Origin: CAZOKO01 sp964580455
Lineage (GTDB): Bacteria > Desulfobacterota > WTBG01
NCBI GenBank assembly: GCA_964580455.1
Contig: CAZOKO010000041.1
Coordinates: 1-20,995, forward strand
Length of the DNA: 20,995 nucleotides
Direction: 5' to 3'
Shown here: piece by piece, positions 1 through 8,023 of the stretch
How the letters are laid out: each line of letters begins with the position of its first letter
How positions within the stretch are numbered: the first letter of the stretch is position 1
Position numbers and translations under genes: made by a program
Notes under the pieces: generated by a model
What the model saw: only the letters and a program-made list of their open reading frames with translations
Told to the model about the DNA's origin: nothing
Database searches by the model: none

Positions 1-83
1 GATTTTTCTAAATTCAATAAACATTACTTACCCATTTAAAACTTTAAAGAGCCGTTATTAATGTAAGTATAAAATAGTCTGTC

Positions 84-230
84 TGTCATTGTGAGAAACA
101 AGATTACTCTCCAGTCATTGCGAGGTTGCCAAAGGCAACCGAAGCAATCTCAAAGAGGGCTCAGAACAGGCTCCACAATATTACTTAATTACAACTTCTT
201 AAAGATTGCTTTGCTGTCGCTCGCAAAGAC
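84..230. repeat. dispersed palindromic repeat, copy 1 (GTCATTGCGAGG family)
   Basis: The main element runs from GTCATTGCGAGG at 114-125 to TCGCAAAGAC ending at 230, so its ends are imperfect inverted repeats. It contains GAAGCAATCT and, near the far end, AGATTGCTT, which are inverted relative to each other. A partial second start (TGTCATTGTGAG) lies at 84-95. The block GGCTCCACAAT in the middle is shared with the copy at 2153-2291. Repeats starting this way are known as intergenic palindromic elements in many bacterial genomes. It contains no ORF and probably forms a hairpin when transcribed. Confidence 0.75.
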
Positions 231-285
231 AAATTATTGTAACAATAGTTCCAAAGCAGCGTAAACTAAATCATTTGTTTGTTTC

Positions 286-873
286 TTAAGGAAGAAATGA
301 TTTTTCGGTAAAAGTGATTTGGACGTTATCTATGTAATATGTGCGAGGTGTCTCCCAGGTTCCCCAAATACCAATAGTTACCCACAGCCTACCACCTGAA
401 TCTGATTGTATAATAAAGTCATAATCTTTCTCTAACCATCTAAACCCAACATCTGTTTTAGAATTGTTGCTGGTATTTTCCTGATATATGAGATTGTCTC
501 TGCAAACAGGCTGTTCTTTTGTAACGCCAGTTATGATTTGCCAGAGATTTATTTCACCAAAATCTGCACTGGCAAAAGTGTATTCTACACTCACATAATA
601 AAGACAGTCTGGCTTTACAACAAAAGATTGTTCTACCCATATTTTTCCCTGATCATTAAGATTATCCAGGTAAAAGGCTAAAGATATGGTTCCATCTTTA
701 GCCATTTTTTGTGTACGTTCAATAGACCATTCGACAGGAGGATTATCCAGGTCTGTTCCATTACTGCTCCATCCTTCCATGTCATTTTCAAATGAGAAGA
801 AGTAGCTGTGGGGTGGTGTACATCCGGCAACTAAAAATACCACAGTGATAAATAGAGACTGAAGGTATTTCAT
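286..873 (-). CDS. putative lipoprotein with a jelly-roll / carbohydrate-binding-like domain
   Basis: A 195-residue protein with a lipoprotein signal peptide: a hydrophobic stretch at residues 8-17 ends in VAGC, so Cys18 would be lipidated. The mature part opens with FSFENDMEGW and ends with YYIDNVQITF, a pattern typical of carbohydrate-binding-like beta-sandwich domains (CBM4/9-type and relatives), in which the last strand carries a DNV motif. There are no catalytic residues to point to, so it is probably a surface or periplasmic binding protein. It lies 67 bp downstream of the TolB-like lipoprotein gene on the same strand, and the two probably form one transcript. No good ribosome-binding site is visible before the ATG. 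The lipoprotein call is strong; the fold is inferred from the pattern, and the ligand is unknown. Confidence 0.7.
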   Translation of the reverse strand: MKYLQSLFITVVFLVAGCTPPHSYFFSFENDMEGWSSNGTDLDNPPVEWSIERTQKMAKDGTISLAFYLDNLNDQGKIWVEQSFVVKPDCLYYVSVEYTFASADFGEINLWQIITGVTKEQPVCRDNLIYQENTSNNSKTDVGFRWLEKDYDFIIQSDSGGRLWVTIGIWGTWETPRTYYIDNVQITFTEKSFLP

Positions 874-940
874 TAGAAAGAATCTATAACTTACTGATGT
901 TAAATGTGTATTTATAGTAGTTATTAAACTTAAGATTCAT

Positions 941-2053
941 TTAAGTTAAATTCTCAATCTCAATTATAACTATCTTCGATTTCACTCCCCAGGAGGTTTC
1001 ATAGGCAACGGTTGCAATAATCTCTTTACCATCAGGGCTCCAGGCACTGTCTGAAACTACACAGCGTTTACCGTTCATATATTCGGGATAGCCTGGCTCA
1101 TTGAAGTAAGTCACTCGTTGCTTGTTTGAACCAGTAACATCCATAATCCATAATTCTGTTATAAGATATTTCTTCCAATTGTGGCCAGATATGTCACCCC
1201 ACTCTATATCAAATCCTGTGCTTGACATCCAGGCAATCTTTGACTCATCAGGCGAATAATGTGCATGTTCATCCCAGTCATTATCACTGTCAGTTAATCT
1301 GGTGAGTTGATCTGTTTCTATATTAAATTCATAGATGTCTAAACCAACCGGTGTCTGATCAGATTTCAGGTTTCCTGAGAACAATATCTTATTATCATCT
1401 TTGGAGAACCCATGGCTTTCATAAAAGCAATTCCATTCACCAGGCTCATAGGTCACTATATTATCAATGTGGGGTACATTGTTATCTACTGCAAAGTCGG
1501 CTATTTTGAGCGCCCACCCACCACCAAAACTTTCTCCATACCTCACCTTTTCAGCCCAGAACAGTGTTTTGCCATCATGAGAAAACTGAGGGTGGATAAT
1601 AGCTTTGTAAGGTTGTGTAAGAGGATAATCCGTTAGTTGATAAAATTCTTCACCATCACCAGTCATTACCCATAAATCGCAGTTGAACCCCGTGCCGGGG
1701 ATTGCCCATTCATCAAAATCATCCGGAGCATCTGATTTTTCTGCAGTAAACACAATATATTCACCTGAGTGGTGCCACGCGGGGTTGCCGTTGTGTTTTG
1801 GGATGTCTGGGTTGTTACAGGTCAGGCATTTCTCATCTGAGCCATCAGGTTTCATTACATACACATCGTAATATCCATCTATGTCTTTTTTACCAAATGC
1901 GATCAGGTTTTTAGTATGTGACCAATCTAAACTTTTTCCATTATTCTTTATTATTTTGATATGTGATTCCTGAATGCATCCACAAATGAAAGCCACTGTA
2001 ACTATCGCTGAAATTATTATTGATGTTAATCTAAGATTTGTTTTGTTTTCCAT
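941..2053 (-). CDS. TolB-like PD40 beta-propeller lipoprotein
   Basis: A 370-residue protein. An N-terminal hydrophobic segment ends in ICGC, a lipobox, so the protein is probably anchored in a membrane facing the periplasm or outside. The mature protein carries repeated WD40-like (PD40) units of the TolB type: a W/F-S-x-D/H-G-K-like turn followed by I-x-F or I-A-W, and a second strand with DIY/DLWVM-x-x-x-G. Examples are PAWHHSGEYIVF, PQFSHDGKTLFW, HYSPDESKIAW and SAWSPDGKEIIA. Such propellers act as binding or scaffold surfaces; TolB itself works with Pal, but here there is no tol/pal context, so that role should not be assumed. GAGGAT sits about 7 nt before the ATG. It is the first gene of a probable pair with the lipoprotein at 286-873, and the pair is bracketed by two copies of one dispersed repeat. 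Confidence 0.8.
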   Translation of the reverse strand: MENKTNLRLTSIIISAIVTVAFICGCIQESHIKIIKNNGKSLDWSHTKNLIAFGKKDIDGYYDVYVMKPDGSDEKCLTCNNPDIPKHNGNPAWHHSGEYIVFTAEKSDAPDDFDEWAIPGTGFNCDLWVMTGDGEEFYQLTDYPLTQPYKAIIHPQFSHDGKTLFWAEKVRYGESFGGGWALKIADFAVDNNVPHIDNIVTYEPGEWNCFYESHGFSKDDNKILFSGNLKSDQTPVGLDIYEFNIETDQLTRLTDSDNDWDEHAHYSPDESKIAWMSSTGFDIEWGDISGHNWKKYLITELWIMDVTGSNKQRVTYFNEPGYPEYMNGKRCVVSDSAWSPDGKEIIATVAYETSWGVKSKIVIIEIENLT

Positions 2054-2100
2054 AAATATTATCCTCTATCACAATTTACTCAACTATATGAATAACTTAC

Positions 2101-2291
2101 TGTCATTGCGAGGAACAATATCCCTCGGTGTCAATGTGATAATTGTAAGCCCGTCATTGCGAGGAACGTAGTGACGAAGCAATCTTATAAAAGAGGCTTG
2201 GGACAGGCTCCACAATCTCATCAAAAAAGCTTCGTAATATACCTACATTCTTTAGAAACGAGATTGCCACGCCCTCCGGGTTCGCAATGAC
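2101..2291. repeat. dispersed palindromic repeat, copy 2 (GTCATTGCGAGG family)
   Basis: The main element is 2153-2291. It begins GTCATTGCGAGG and ends TTCGCAATGAC, a clear terminal inverted repeat, with GAAGCAATCTT and GAGATTGCC inverted inside. It shares AAAGAGG and GGCTCCACAAT with the copy at 114-230, in the same orientation. A partial extra start (TGTCATTGCGAGGAACAA) lies at 2101-2118, again mirroring copy 1. It is noncoding and placed immediately upstream of the TolB-like gene. Confidence 0.8.
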
Positions 2292-2396
2292 TATCTTAAT
2301 TAATGTTTTTTCCATAGTGATATCACCCCAAATATGAGTTAATAAACAGTTTGCACCCCTCTTGCCTCCTTTATTAAAAGAAGGGAGGATTATGCT

Positions 2397-2954
2397 TTAA
2401 GGGAAAAGTGGTCTTTCAGGAAAAGAACTATCAGAAGACTCATCATTTCTGAATCTTTCAAGACGTCTCTCCTTTGTCTTGGAGATGATTTTTTTAATTT
2501 CTTTGTTGAATTCCAGCTGAAAAAGGATGAACTTTGCCTGCTGTTCTATAGTTAGGATCTTTTTCAGTTCTGCCCTTTCCTCATCCTTAATTTCCTGAAG
2601 TGCTTTGTGGTTTTTTTCAAGATTTTCAAGGGTATCTTTTATTTGTCCTTCTTTATTATTCTTCAGGGCATCTTTTAGGGTAATTATATCCTCTCTGAGA
2701 TTCCGCTCTTTTACTACTCTCTTTTTGTCATATCTGTTAAGCAATGGGAAGAGTCTGGCGGCAATCTTTTCGTCGAGGTCAAGGGCTTTGGTGAGTTTCC
2801 ACATTCTCAATGTCTCAATCCTCTTCCTAACCTTTTCCATCTTTTCCCTGGGCGGGGGTCTGTCAAAATCTCCCGGGGGTGCAGCAATACTGCTTGTAAC
2901 AAAAACAATTACAAAAAAGCATAGAAACAGTAATTTAAGTAAATTCTTTTCCAT
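2397..2954 (-). CDS. periplasmic Spy/CpxP-like protein (heavy-metal resistance type fold)
   Basis: A 185-residue protein with a clear signal peptide (about residues 1-24, ending SSIAA before PPGDF). The mature part is almost wholly helical and charged, and ends its core with LTIEQQAKFILFQLEFNKEI, which resembles the LTPEQ...F motif of Spy/CpxP-type periplasmic chaperones and heavy-metal-resistance proteins. AGGAGG lies 6 nt before the ATG. It overlaps the 3' end of the anti-sigma gene by 20 bp, so it is translated from the same message. A sigma, anti-sigma and Spy-like trio is a recurring arrangement for envelope stress or metal response; the Spy-like protein may sense or relieve the stress that releases the sigma factor. 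The family call is inferred from fold pattern and context; metal binding cannot be shown, and no Cys or His cluster is present. Confidence 0.75.
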   Translation of the reverse strand: MEKNLLKLLFLCFFVIVFVTSSIAAPPGDFDRPPPREKMEKVRKRIETLRMWKLTKALDLDEKIAARLFPLLNRYDKKRVVKERNLREDIITLKDALKNNKEGQIKDTLENLEKNHKALQEIKDEERAELKKILTIEQQAKFILFQLEFNKEIKKIISKTKERRLERFRNDESSDSSFPERPLFP

Positions 2955-3525
2955 TTTTACCTCCTGATTGTTGTTCTATTTTTAATGTCTCATATAAGTT
3001 ATCAAGCTCCCTCGAGTTCAAAGAAGCAAACTCCCTGTAATAGGAATAGTCCATAAGGTTATCCGAGCGTAGGTATAGCTCATTATCTGCCAGGTATTCT
3101 GTAATAGATAGAATATCATTTTCAGTTATAACGCTGTAGTCTATGACTTCTGCTGCAAATGGATCTTTAAAGAAAGGGTCATATTCCGTTATATCCCCAC
3201 TTTTTTCATAAGAGAATATCAGGACAAGCAAAGCTACAATAGTTGCTGCAATGGGTAGCTGTTTGAATAATAATGATTTTAGCGAAAAACGGTTTGACTT
3301 TTCTTCTTCGACAGCTACTCTTACCCTCTGAGGGAGGAACTCCCAGAAAAGGTCTCCCGGATCAGGTGCATCGGCAATAATAAGTTCTTTGATAAAAGAA
3401 AGTTCACTTCTGCATTTCTCGCAGTTCCTTAAGTGAATCTCAACAGCATTTCTCATTTCTTCCGTAAGAGATTCATTAAGATATTCGGGGAGCATCTCTT
3501 TTATTTCGTCATGGTCTAATTTCAT
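2935..3525 (-). CDS. membrane-anchored anti-sigma factor with zinc-finger (zf-HC2) domain
   Basis: A 196-residue single-pass membrane protein. The cytoplasmic N-terminus has the anti-sigma zinc motif Hx3CxxC (His31, Cys35, Cys38), followed by a transmembrane helix at about residues 89-105 and an acidic extracytoplasmic C-terminal domain. Such proteins hold an ECF sigma factor inactive until an envelope signal triggers release. The gene overlaps the sigma-factor gene by 17 bp upstream and the Spy-like gene by 20 bp downstream, which indicates tight translational coupling. AAGGA sits 8 nt before the ATG. The partner sigma is almost certainly the product of 3509-4054; the sensed signal is unknown. 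Confidence 0.88.
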   Translation of the reverse strand: MKLDHDEIKEMLPEYLNESLTEEMRNAVEIHLRNCEKCRSELSFIKELIIADAPDPGDLFWEFLPQRVRVAVEEEKSNRFSLKSLLFKQLPIAATIVALLVLIFSYEKSGDITEYDPFFKDPFAAEVIDYSVITENDILSITEYLADNELYLRSDNLMDYSYYREFASLNSRELDNLYETLKIEQQSGGKNGKEFT

Positions 3526-4054
3526 ATCCCTTTTCCTTGAAAATATTTCTTAATCTTTTCACACTGTTATGATAATGGGTCTTTACTGCACCTGTTGAAC
3601 ATCCCATAACCTTTGCAGTTTCACTACAGCTCATGCCTTCGTATACCCTGAGAATTACTGTAAGCCTCTGCCTTTCAGGAAGCTTATTCAGGCTATTTTT
3701 GATATGATCTTTCTTTTCCGTTTCAATGATTGTTGATAAAGCACTTGTCTGTTTTCCCGGGGTTGATTCCTCAAGTTCGATTTCATCACTTTTGTTCTGC
3801 CTGATGTGGTAAAGGCTTGTGTTTACAGCTATTCGGTATAACCAGGTCTTAAATGATGACTCCATCCTGAAATTCTTGATGCCCTTTATTGCTCTGATAA
3901 ATGTTTCCTGTGTCAAATCCTTTGCCTCTTCGATATCGTTTGTAATCCTGTAAACGAGGGAATAAACATACCTCTGATATTTTACTACCAGTTCATCAAC
4001 GGCCCTTTTGTCGCCAGCAAGATATCTTTTGATCAAATTTCTGTCATCTTCCAT
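3509..4054 (-). CDS. ECF-family RNA polymerase sigma factor (RpoE-like)
   Basis: A 181-residue group 4 sigma factor. Region 2 covers about residues 22-90, with DLTQETFIRA (46-55) for -10 recognition and core binding and FKTWLYRIAVN at 68-78. Region 4 covers about 120-172, with LPERQR at 125-130 and a helix-turn-helix (SCSETAKVMGCSTGAVKTHY). No region 1.1 or 3 is present, as expected for this class. It heads a three-gene operon with its likely anti-sigma factor and a periplasmic protein. The ATG has no Shine-Dalgarno sequence, and a good ECF promoter candidate ends only 8 nt upstream, so the transcript may be leaderless and self-activated. Target genes other than this operon are not visible in the window. 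Confidence 0.92.
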   Translation of the reverse strand: MEDDRNLIKRYLAGDKRAVDELVVKYQRYVYSLVYRITNDIEEAKDLTQETFIRAIKGIKNFRMESSFKTWLYRIAVNTSLYHIRQNKSDEIELEESTPGKQTSALSTIIETEKKDHIKNSLNKLPERQRLTVILRVYEGMSCSETAKVMGCSTGAVKTHYHNSVKRLRNIFKEKGYEIRP

Positions 4055-4062
4055 CTAGTTAT

Positions 4063-4090
4063 TTAGACATATAAAAGCAGAAAAGGTTTA
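4063..4090 (-). promoter_or_regulatory. candidate ECF-type autoregulatory promoter
   Basis: On the minus strand TAAACC (4090-4085) is followed after 16 nt by GTCTAA (4068-4063). Many ECF promoters pair an AAC-core -35 box with a GTC/TCTAA-like -10 box at about this spacing. Initiation would fall at or next to the sigma-gene ATG (4054). Motif match only. Confidence 0.4.
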
Positions 4091-4141
4091 AAGTTGAAGG
4101 GGTTTTATTTAAAATGCTGTTAGCTTTCAAAAACCCAACCT

Positions 4142-5389
4142 TTAGAAAAGAGAATAACCAATGGGGAAGCAAGTTAGAAGACAATCAAAGGATTCTTCCA
4201 ACAAATTCTTAAGATCTGTCTTAACGCAAAAATTTGAGGTCTTGAGTGATTCAAGGGCTTGCTGCAGATCCTGTTCCGAAAAGTTAGAGAAAGATTCTCC
4301 TGCTTTTAATCTGTCTATCAAATTAAGAAATTCATTGCCTGGGGCCATATAATAAATTGACTGTGCTGTATCTTTACCTCTTAGATTCTTGTAATTCCAG
4401 TAACCCCAGCTTATATCTTGCTCCTCCAACAAGTCAATAACATCTCTATCATAATCCAAATATTTATCTGCCTTTGTGACTGCACCGAATTCTCCAACAT
4501 AAACAGGCAGATTTAATGTTGCAGCATAATTAATCCTGTTAATCAATTCTTGCCTTAAAGCATCCTTATCAAATCCTGTAGAGGGATACGTACCATCTCC
4601 TATGCCTGCATAATTCCACGGTACGTAGAAGTGGATACTTAGCAAAGTATTGGCGTCCAGGGGGGGATCTATACAGTCAAGATCTTCCCGTAAATCCTTT
4701 TCCAGGAATATTATATGTCTATTATTAACATCCCGTACAGCTTCAGTGATATGCAAGTAGACTTTGTTTAAAATTGTCCTGTTTGGTGCCTCTGGTTCAT
4801 TCAATAAGTCAAAGCCGGCGATTATGGGTTTATCAGCATATCTTAAAGCAATATGCTTCCACAGTTCGGCAATTCTCTCTTGATTTGTTACATTTGACCA
4901 CAACTCATTTAAACCGTTATTCCCAGAGTGAGCATTGTTATTATGTCCACCAGGTGATTGCCTCATACTTAATATCAGGTAAATATTATATTCCTCCGCC
5001 CAGGCGATAACACGGTCTAGTCTCTCGAAATTTTCCTGACTGTAGATAAATGGTTCGGTCTCAAAATCCATATAAGTATTTAAAGAGAACCTGGCTGAAT
5101 TTGCCCCCATTGACTTCAAGTCAGCGAAATCATCTTCAGTGATAACATAATCCAACATCTCATCAAAAAAATCGTTTTGTCTATCATCACTTTCAATTAT
5201 GAAGTTTATGTCCCCCCTGGCAGAACCAAAATCCAGTTGCACTCCTCTTAATCTAACTTCTTCACCTTTTTCATTGACTAATATATTTCCTGAAACAGAG
5301 AGAAACGAAATATCGCAGCTCCTCTGACAATTACAAATAAGAATAACTAAAAATATACAAACAAAAAAACCTGCTATCTTTTTTTTCAT
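4142..5389 (-). CDS. secreted glycoside hydrolase family 5 (cellulase-type) enzyme
   Basis: A 415-residue protein from the ATG at 5389; a TTG 12 nt further upstream is in frame but overlaps the previous gene. An N-terminal hydrophobic segment (about residues 5-19) ends in a Cys-rich stretch (LICNC), so it is exported and may be a lipoprotein with a non-ideal lipobox. GH5 landmarks appear in order: NSARFSL (conserved Arg), a PGGHN segment, DLLNEP with the acid/base Glu198, IHFYVPW (His/Tyr), VYVGEFG with the nucleophile Glu300, and a late Trp-rich segment (SWGYWNYK). All catalytic residues look intact. GH5 enzymes cut beta-1,4- or beta-1,3-linked glucans, mannans or related polymers; the substrate cannot be read from sequence. 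It starts 1 nt after the stop of the beta-helix gene, so the two were one operon. About 60 C-terminal residues beyond the barrel are not recognised. Confidence 0.85.
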   Translation of the reverse strand: MKKKIAGFFVCIFLVILICNCQRSCDISFLSVSGNILVNEKGEEVRLRGVQLDFGSARGDINFIIESDDRQNDFFDEMLDYVITEDDFADLKSMGANSARFSLNTYMDFETEPFIYSQENFERLDRVIAWAEEYNIYLILSMRQSPGGHNNNAHSGNNGLNELWSNVTNQERIAELWKHIALRYADKPIIAGFDLLNEPEAPNRTILNKVYLHITEAVRDVNNRHIIFLEKDLREDLDCIDPPLDANTLLSIHFYVPWNYAGIGDGTYPSTGFDKDALRQELINRINYAATLNLPVYVGEFGAVTKADKYLDYDRDVIDLLEEQDISWGYWNYKNLRGKDTAQSIYYMAPGNEFLNLIDRLKAGESFSNFSEQDLQQALESLKTSNFCVKTDLKNLLEESFDCLLTCFPIGYSLF

Positions 5390-5390
5390 T

Positions 5391-7124
5391 TTACATTCCA
5401 ATATTGAAAATTATTACATTCATTTCATCTTCAGCTTTATTTCCCTCATTATCATAAGCAACAACTTTTATCTCATGTACCCCTATAACAAATTCATTCC
5501 ATGTCCATTCATAAGGTGATTCAGTATAAGTGCTTTTTAAAACATCATCAATGTAGAATTCAATCCTATCTATTCCATCTTCATCATATGCATCTATTTC
5601 AACTGTTATTTTTCCAATTATCATTGTATTTTCCAATGGCATTATCTCCTGATCAAAAATGTATAAATACTCTTCTTTTGGTTTTGTTATCTCAATGGAA
5701 AGGAAAGGAGAAAATTCATATGCTCCAATATCAAATCCAGCACCTTGTGGTCTTGGTGCGCCATCAAAATCATTATCAACAATTCCCGCTATATTTGTGC
5801 CTGTATCAATAAGCGGGGAATCTGCTCTTAGATGGAAATTATTATTTTCGAAATCTACAAATTCGGGATCTACCATCCATAAATCGTTAGGATACGCTCC
5901 TCCAGTTGGTGGCACTCCGTTACTGGTATAAACACAATTATAACCAACCTCTAGCTCTTCTACTGTTCCTAACTGCAAATATGGACAAGATTCTTTGCCA
6001 TAATCATAAAATATATTATTCATTACTTTAAAATTTCTAACATCCCTTAACCATATTGCATACTCTCCTACTCCTTCAGGTCGAATAAACGTATTACTTA
6101 CTATTACTATATCTTCAACCCAACCAGCTGTACTCGATTTTATATTTATTCCTGGTAGATAGCTGCCGTCTGAATCCATAATAAAAATATTATTCCGGAA
6201 GGTTATATTATGTATATCTCCTGAAAGTTGTTCGCAAAATACCCCTTGATGCCCACGATTGGAATTTGCAAAGATATTTTGCTCGAAAATTATGTTATAG
6301 GCTGGGCCCCAAGTTTGAGCAACATCTATATGAGGGTAATCATTTCCCGGATCACTCATAAGAATATCATGAATGTAATTTCTTCGAATTATATGTCCTG
6401 AGCCGAAAAAAAGTATCCCATCTGCATCAGCTCCAGGAGGTGGATTAGTCCATTTAGGTGGTTTCTGTATTATGTGGCTTATGTCATTATTTTCAATAAG
6501 ATTATTTCTTCCTTAAACAGATATCCCACTACGACCTGCGTATGAGATGCAATTGTTTTTGATAACATTATAACTTGTTGCTGGAGAATCTATAGGTAAT
6601 GTGTATACGGCTATTCCTGAGTATGTAACATCGTGAATATTGTTGTTTATGATTTCACAATATTTACCCTCAATATATATGCCTGCAGACTGGGCAGGAT
6701 CATTGTAACCATCCATGTTTTCAGTAGCGGTTATCTCAAACTCTGTTATATGTATATGATTTGCATAGGTAGTAAAACCATGATTAATTACAGAACCTTC
6801 AGTTTTATAGGTAATCGGAGCACTCAGACTCCCAGATTCCATGATTTGAACTCTTTCATCGTAAAACCCCGGGAGAACAATACACGTATCTCCAGCCCCC
6901 ATTACATCAGCAGCTTTCTGAATGGTTAGCCAGGGTTGATCTTCCGTGCCAGGATTAGAATCAGTACCATTTTCAGCCACATAATAAGTTGTCCCAGCTG
7001 CTTTGCTTTCCGTATGGGCCCCAATACCATATGTATTTTGCTCGTTGACTAATGCCACACCAAAATTACTGATTACGGTCAATGCAACCATTGCCGAACA
7101 TACTATTTTCATTTCCGCTTTCAT
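5391..7124 (-). pseudogene. secreted right-handed beta-helix protein (choice-of-anchor Q type), interrupted by an in-frame TAA
   Basis: One continuous reading frame of 578 codons contains a single internal stop, TAA at 6515-6513 (codon 204). Upstream: a signal peptide (about residues 1-26), then a DUF1565-like opening (TYYVAENGTDSNPGT, PWLTIQKAAD) and beta-helix coils. Downstream, the frame continues at once with GRNNLIENNDISH and further N-rich coils, so both halves belong to one beta-helix. The later part has LIDTG, DFDGAPRPQGAGFDIGAYE (the choice-of-anchor Q motif) and a C-terminal Ig-like domain (IDRIEFYIDDVLKS, EIKVVAYDNEGN). The first ATG after the stop is at 6359, but a protein from there would lack an export signal. 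Such proteins often bind or cleave polysaccharides (pectate-lyase fold). The change is one base (for example AAA, CAA or GAA to TAA) or a sequencing error. It precedes the GH5 gene by 1 nt. Confidence 0.8.
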
Positions 7125-7227
7125 TTTATTATAAATTTAATATCATTCTCATTAGTATTACTGCTTTGATACATGAATTTCTGTGTGAAATCTGTGGTTG
7201 AAGGAAAATTATGGGTTTAATGGAGAG

Positions 7228-7247
7228 AAGTGTAACGTTTTACACTT
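7228..7247 (-). terminator. hairpin at the end of the two-TM membrane protein gene, possible terminator
   Basis: Perfect 8-bp inverted repeat AAGTGTAA / TTACACTT with a 4-nt loop, overlapping the TAA stop of the gene at 7240-7833. There is no T-tract after it, only CTCTCC, so intrinsic termination is uncertain. It could equally be an RNA-stabilising hairpin or an operator for the beta-helix operon starting at 7124. Confidence 0.35.
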
Positions 7248-7833
7248 GATTATAAGTATTGTTGTGTTTTTTATTTTTTGCAATGGTTCCAATACCTGTG
7301 ATGAGTATAAAAAAACCTGCTACAAAAATACCGATATGCTTTAAGGGTAGTGGAATGGAGTTTTGTCGTCTTATAACCAGTAATCCATCGTAGGGAGGAA
7401 TCCATGTACCACTGGTTTTGTAACTCAAGAAGCCAGTAAAATCGTTTTTGAAATTGTGATTGCTCAATTTATAATATTGTCCTCTGCCAGAGCTGTTTCG
7501 AATATATCCAAACCTGAAATTCTTATTTATATCTGCAATTGTCTTACCTTTTTCTTCCAGGAATAAAACCTGGAGGGTGAAGTCTTTATTTTCAATCTGC
7601 CTGTCAGACAGTTTTAACCAGATAGAAAGATCATCTTCTGCTATTGCAGTAAAAGAAGCGGTCTCCATAATTTCTGAAGGAAACGATAATTTTGCTGGAA
7701 AAGCATGAATATCCTCATACATTGCTCCCGCAAAATAGATTATTCCGAAAATCATACTGACCAGCATGGTAACACCACCTGCAATAGTAATAAAAATTCC
7801 CAGTATAAATTTGAAATATCGCTTATTAATCAT
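7240..7833 (-). CDS. hypothetical membrane protein with two transmembrane helices
   Basis: A 197-residue protein that I do not recognise. A hydrophobic helix lies at about residues 8-36 and a second at about 165-184; between them is a soluble domain of about 125 residues with predicted beta character (SIWLKLSD, FTLQVLFLEE, YKTSGTWIPPYDGLLVIRR). The C-terminus is a short basic tail. The topology, with both ends in the cytoplasm and a beta-rich loop outside, resembles small DUF-type membrane proteins with a GOLD-like or Ig-like outer domain, but I cannot support a family name. No Shine-Dalgarno sequence is evident. It stands alone between the beta-helix and cysteine synthase genes, on the same strand as both. 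Confidence 0.6.
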   Translation of the reverse strand: MINKRYFKFILGIFITIAGGVTMLVSMIFGIIYFAGAMYEDIHAFPAKLSFPSEIMETASFTAIAEDDLSIWLKLSDRQIENKDFTLQVLFLEEKGKTIADINKNFRFGYIRNSSGRGQYYKLSNHNFKNDFTGFLSYKTSGTWIPPYDGLLVIRRQNSIPLPLKHIGIFVAGFFILITGIGTIAKNKKHNNTYNQV

Positions 7834-8023
7834 TGGAGACTATAGAGGTATAGTGAAGAACAAAAGAAAGTTACAACACACTAATCGGATTATTAAAGTG
7901 TATTTACATTTTCTTTTACCGAGGAAGGTTTAGTTTCAGACTTAAGCCCGCCATTTAATGAATCAATTTAGACAACTTCGTCATTGTTAAACCCGCAACT
8001 TTAAGAGGGATGAGATAATAGAC

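Noticed and set aside
927..947. AACTTAA / TTAAGTT hairpin at the end of the TolB-like gene
   Set aside because: It is wholly A/T except one base pair, overlaps the stop codon and has no T-tract; the next gene is probably cotranscribed across it.
1412..1871. Plus-strand ORFs opposite the TolB-like gene
   Set aside because: They lie antisense to a well-supported lipoprotein gene and have no protein-like features or ribosome-binding sites.
2350..2396. CCTCC...GGAGG hairpin after the Spy-like gene as a terminator
   Set aside because: The stem is short and imperfect and there is no T-tract in the direction of transcription.
6513..6515. Recoding (readthrough) of the TAA in the beta-helix gene
   Set aside because: Selenocysteine uses TGA, not TAA, and neighbouring genes end at TAA normally; no stem-loop or readthrough context is evident.
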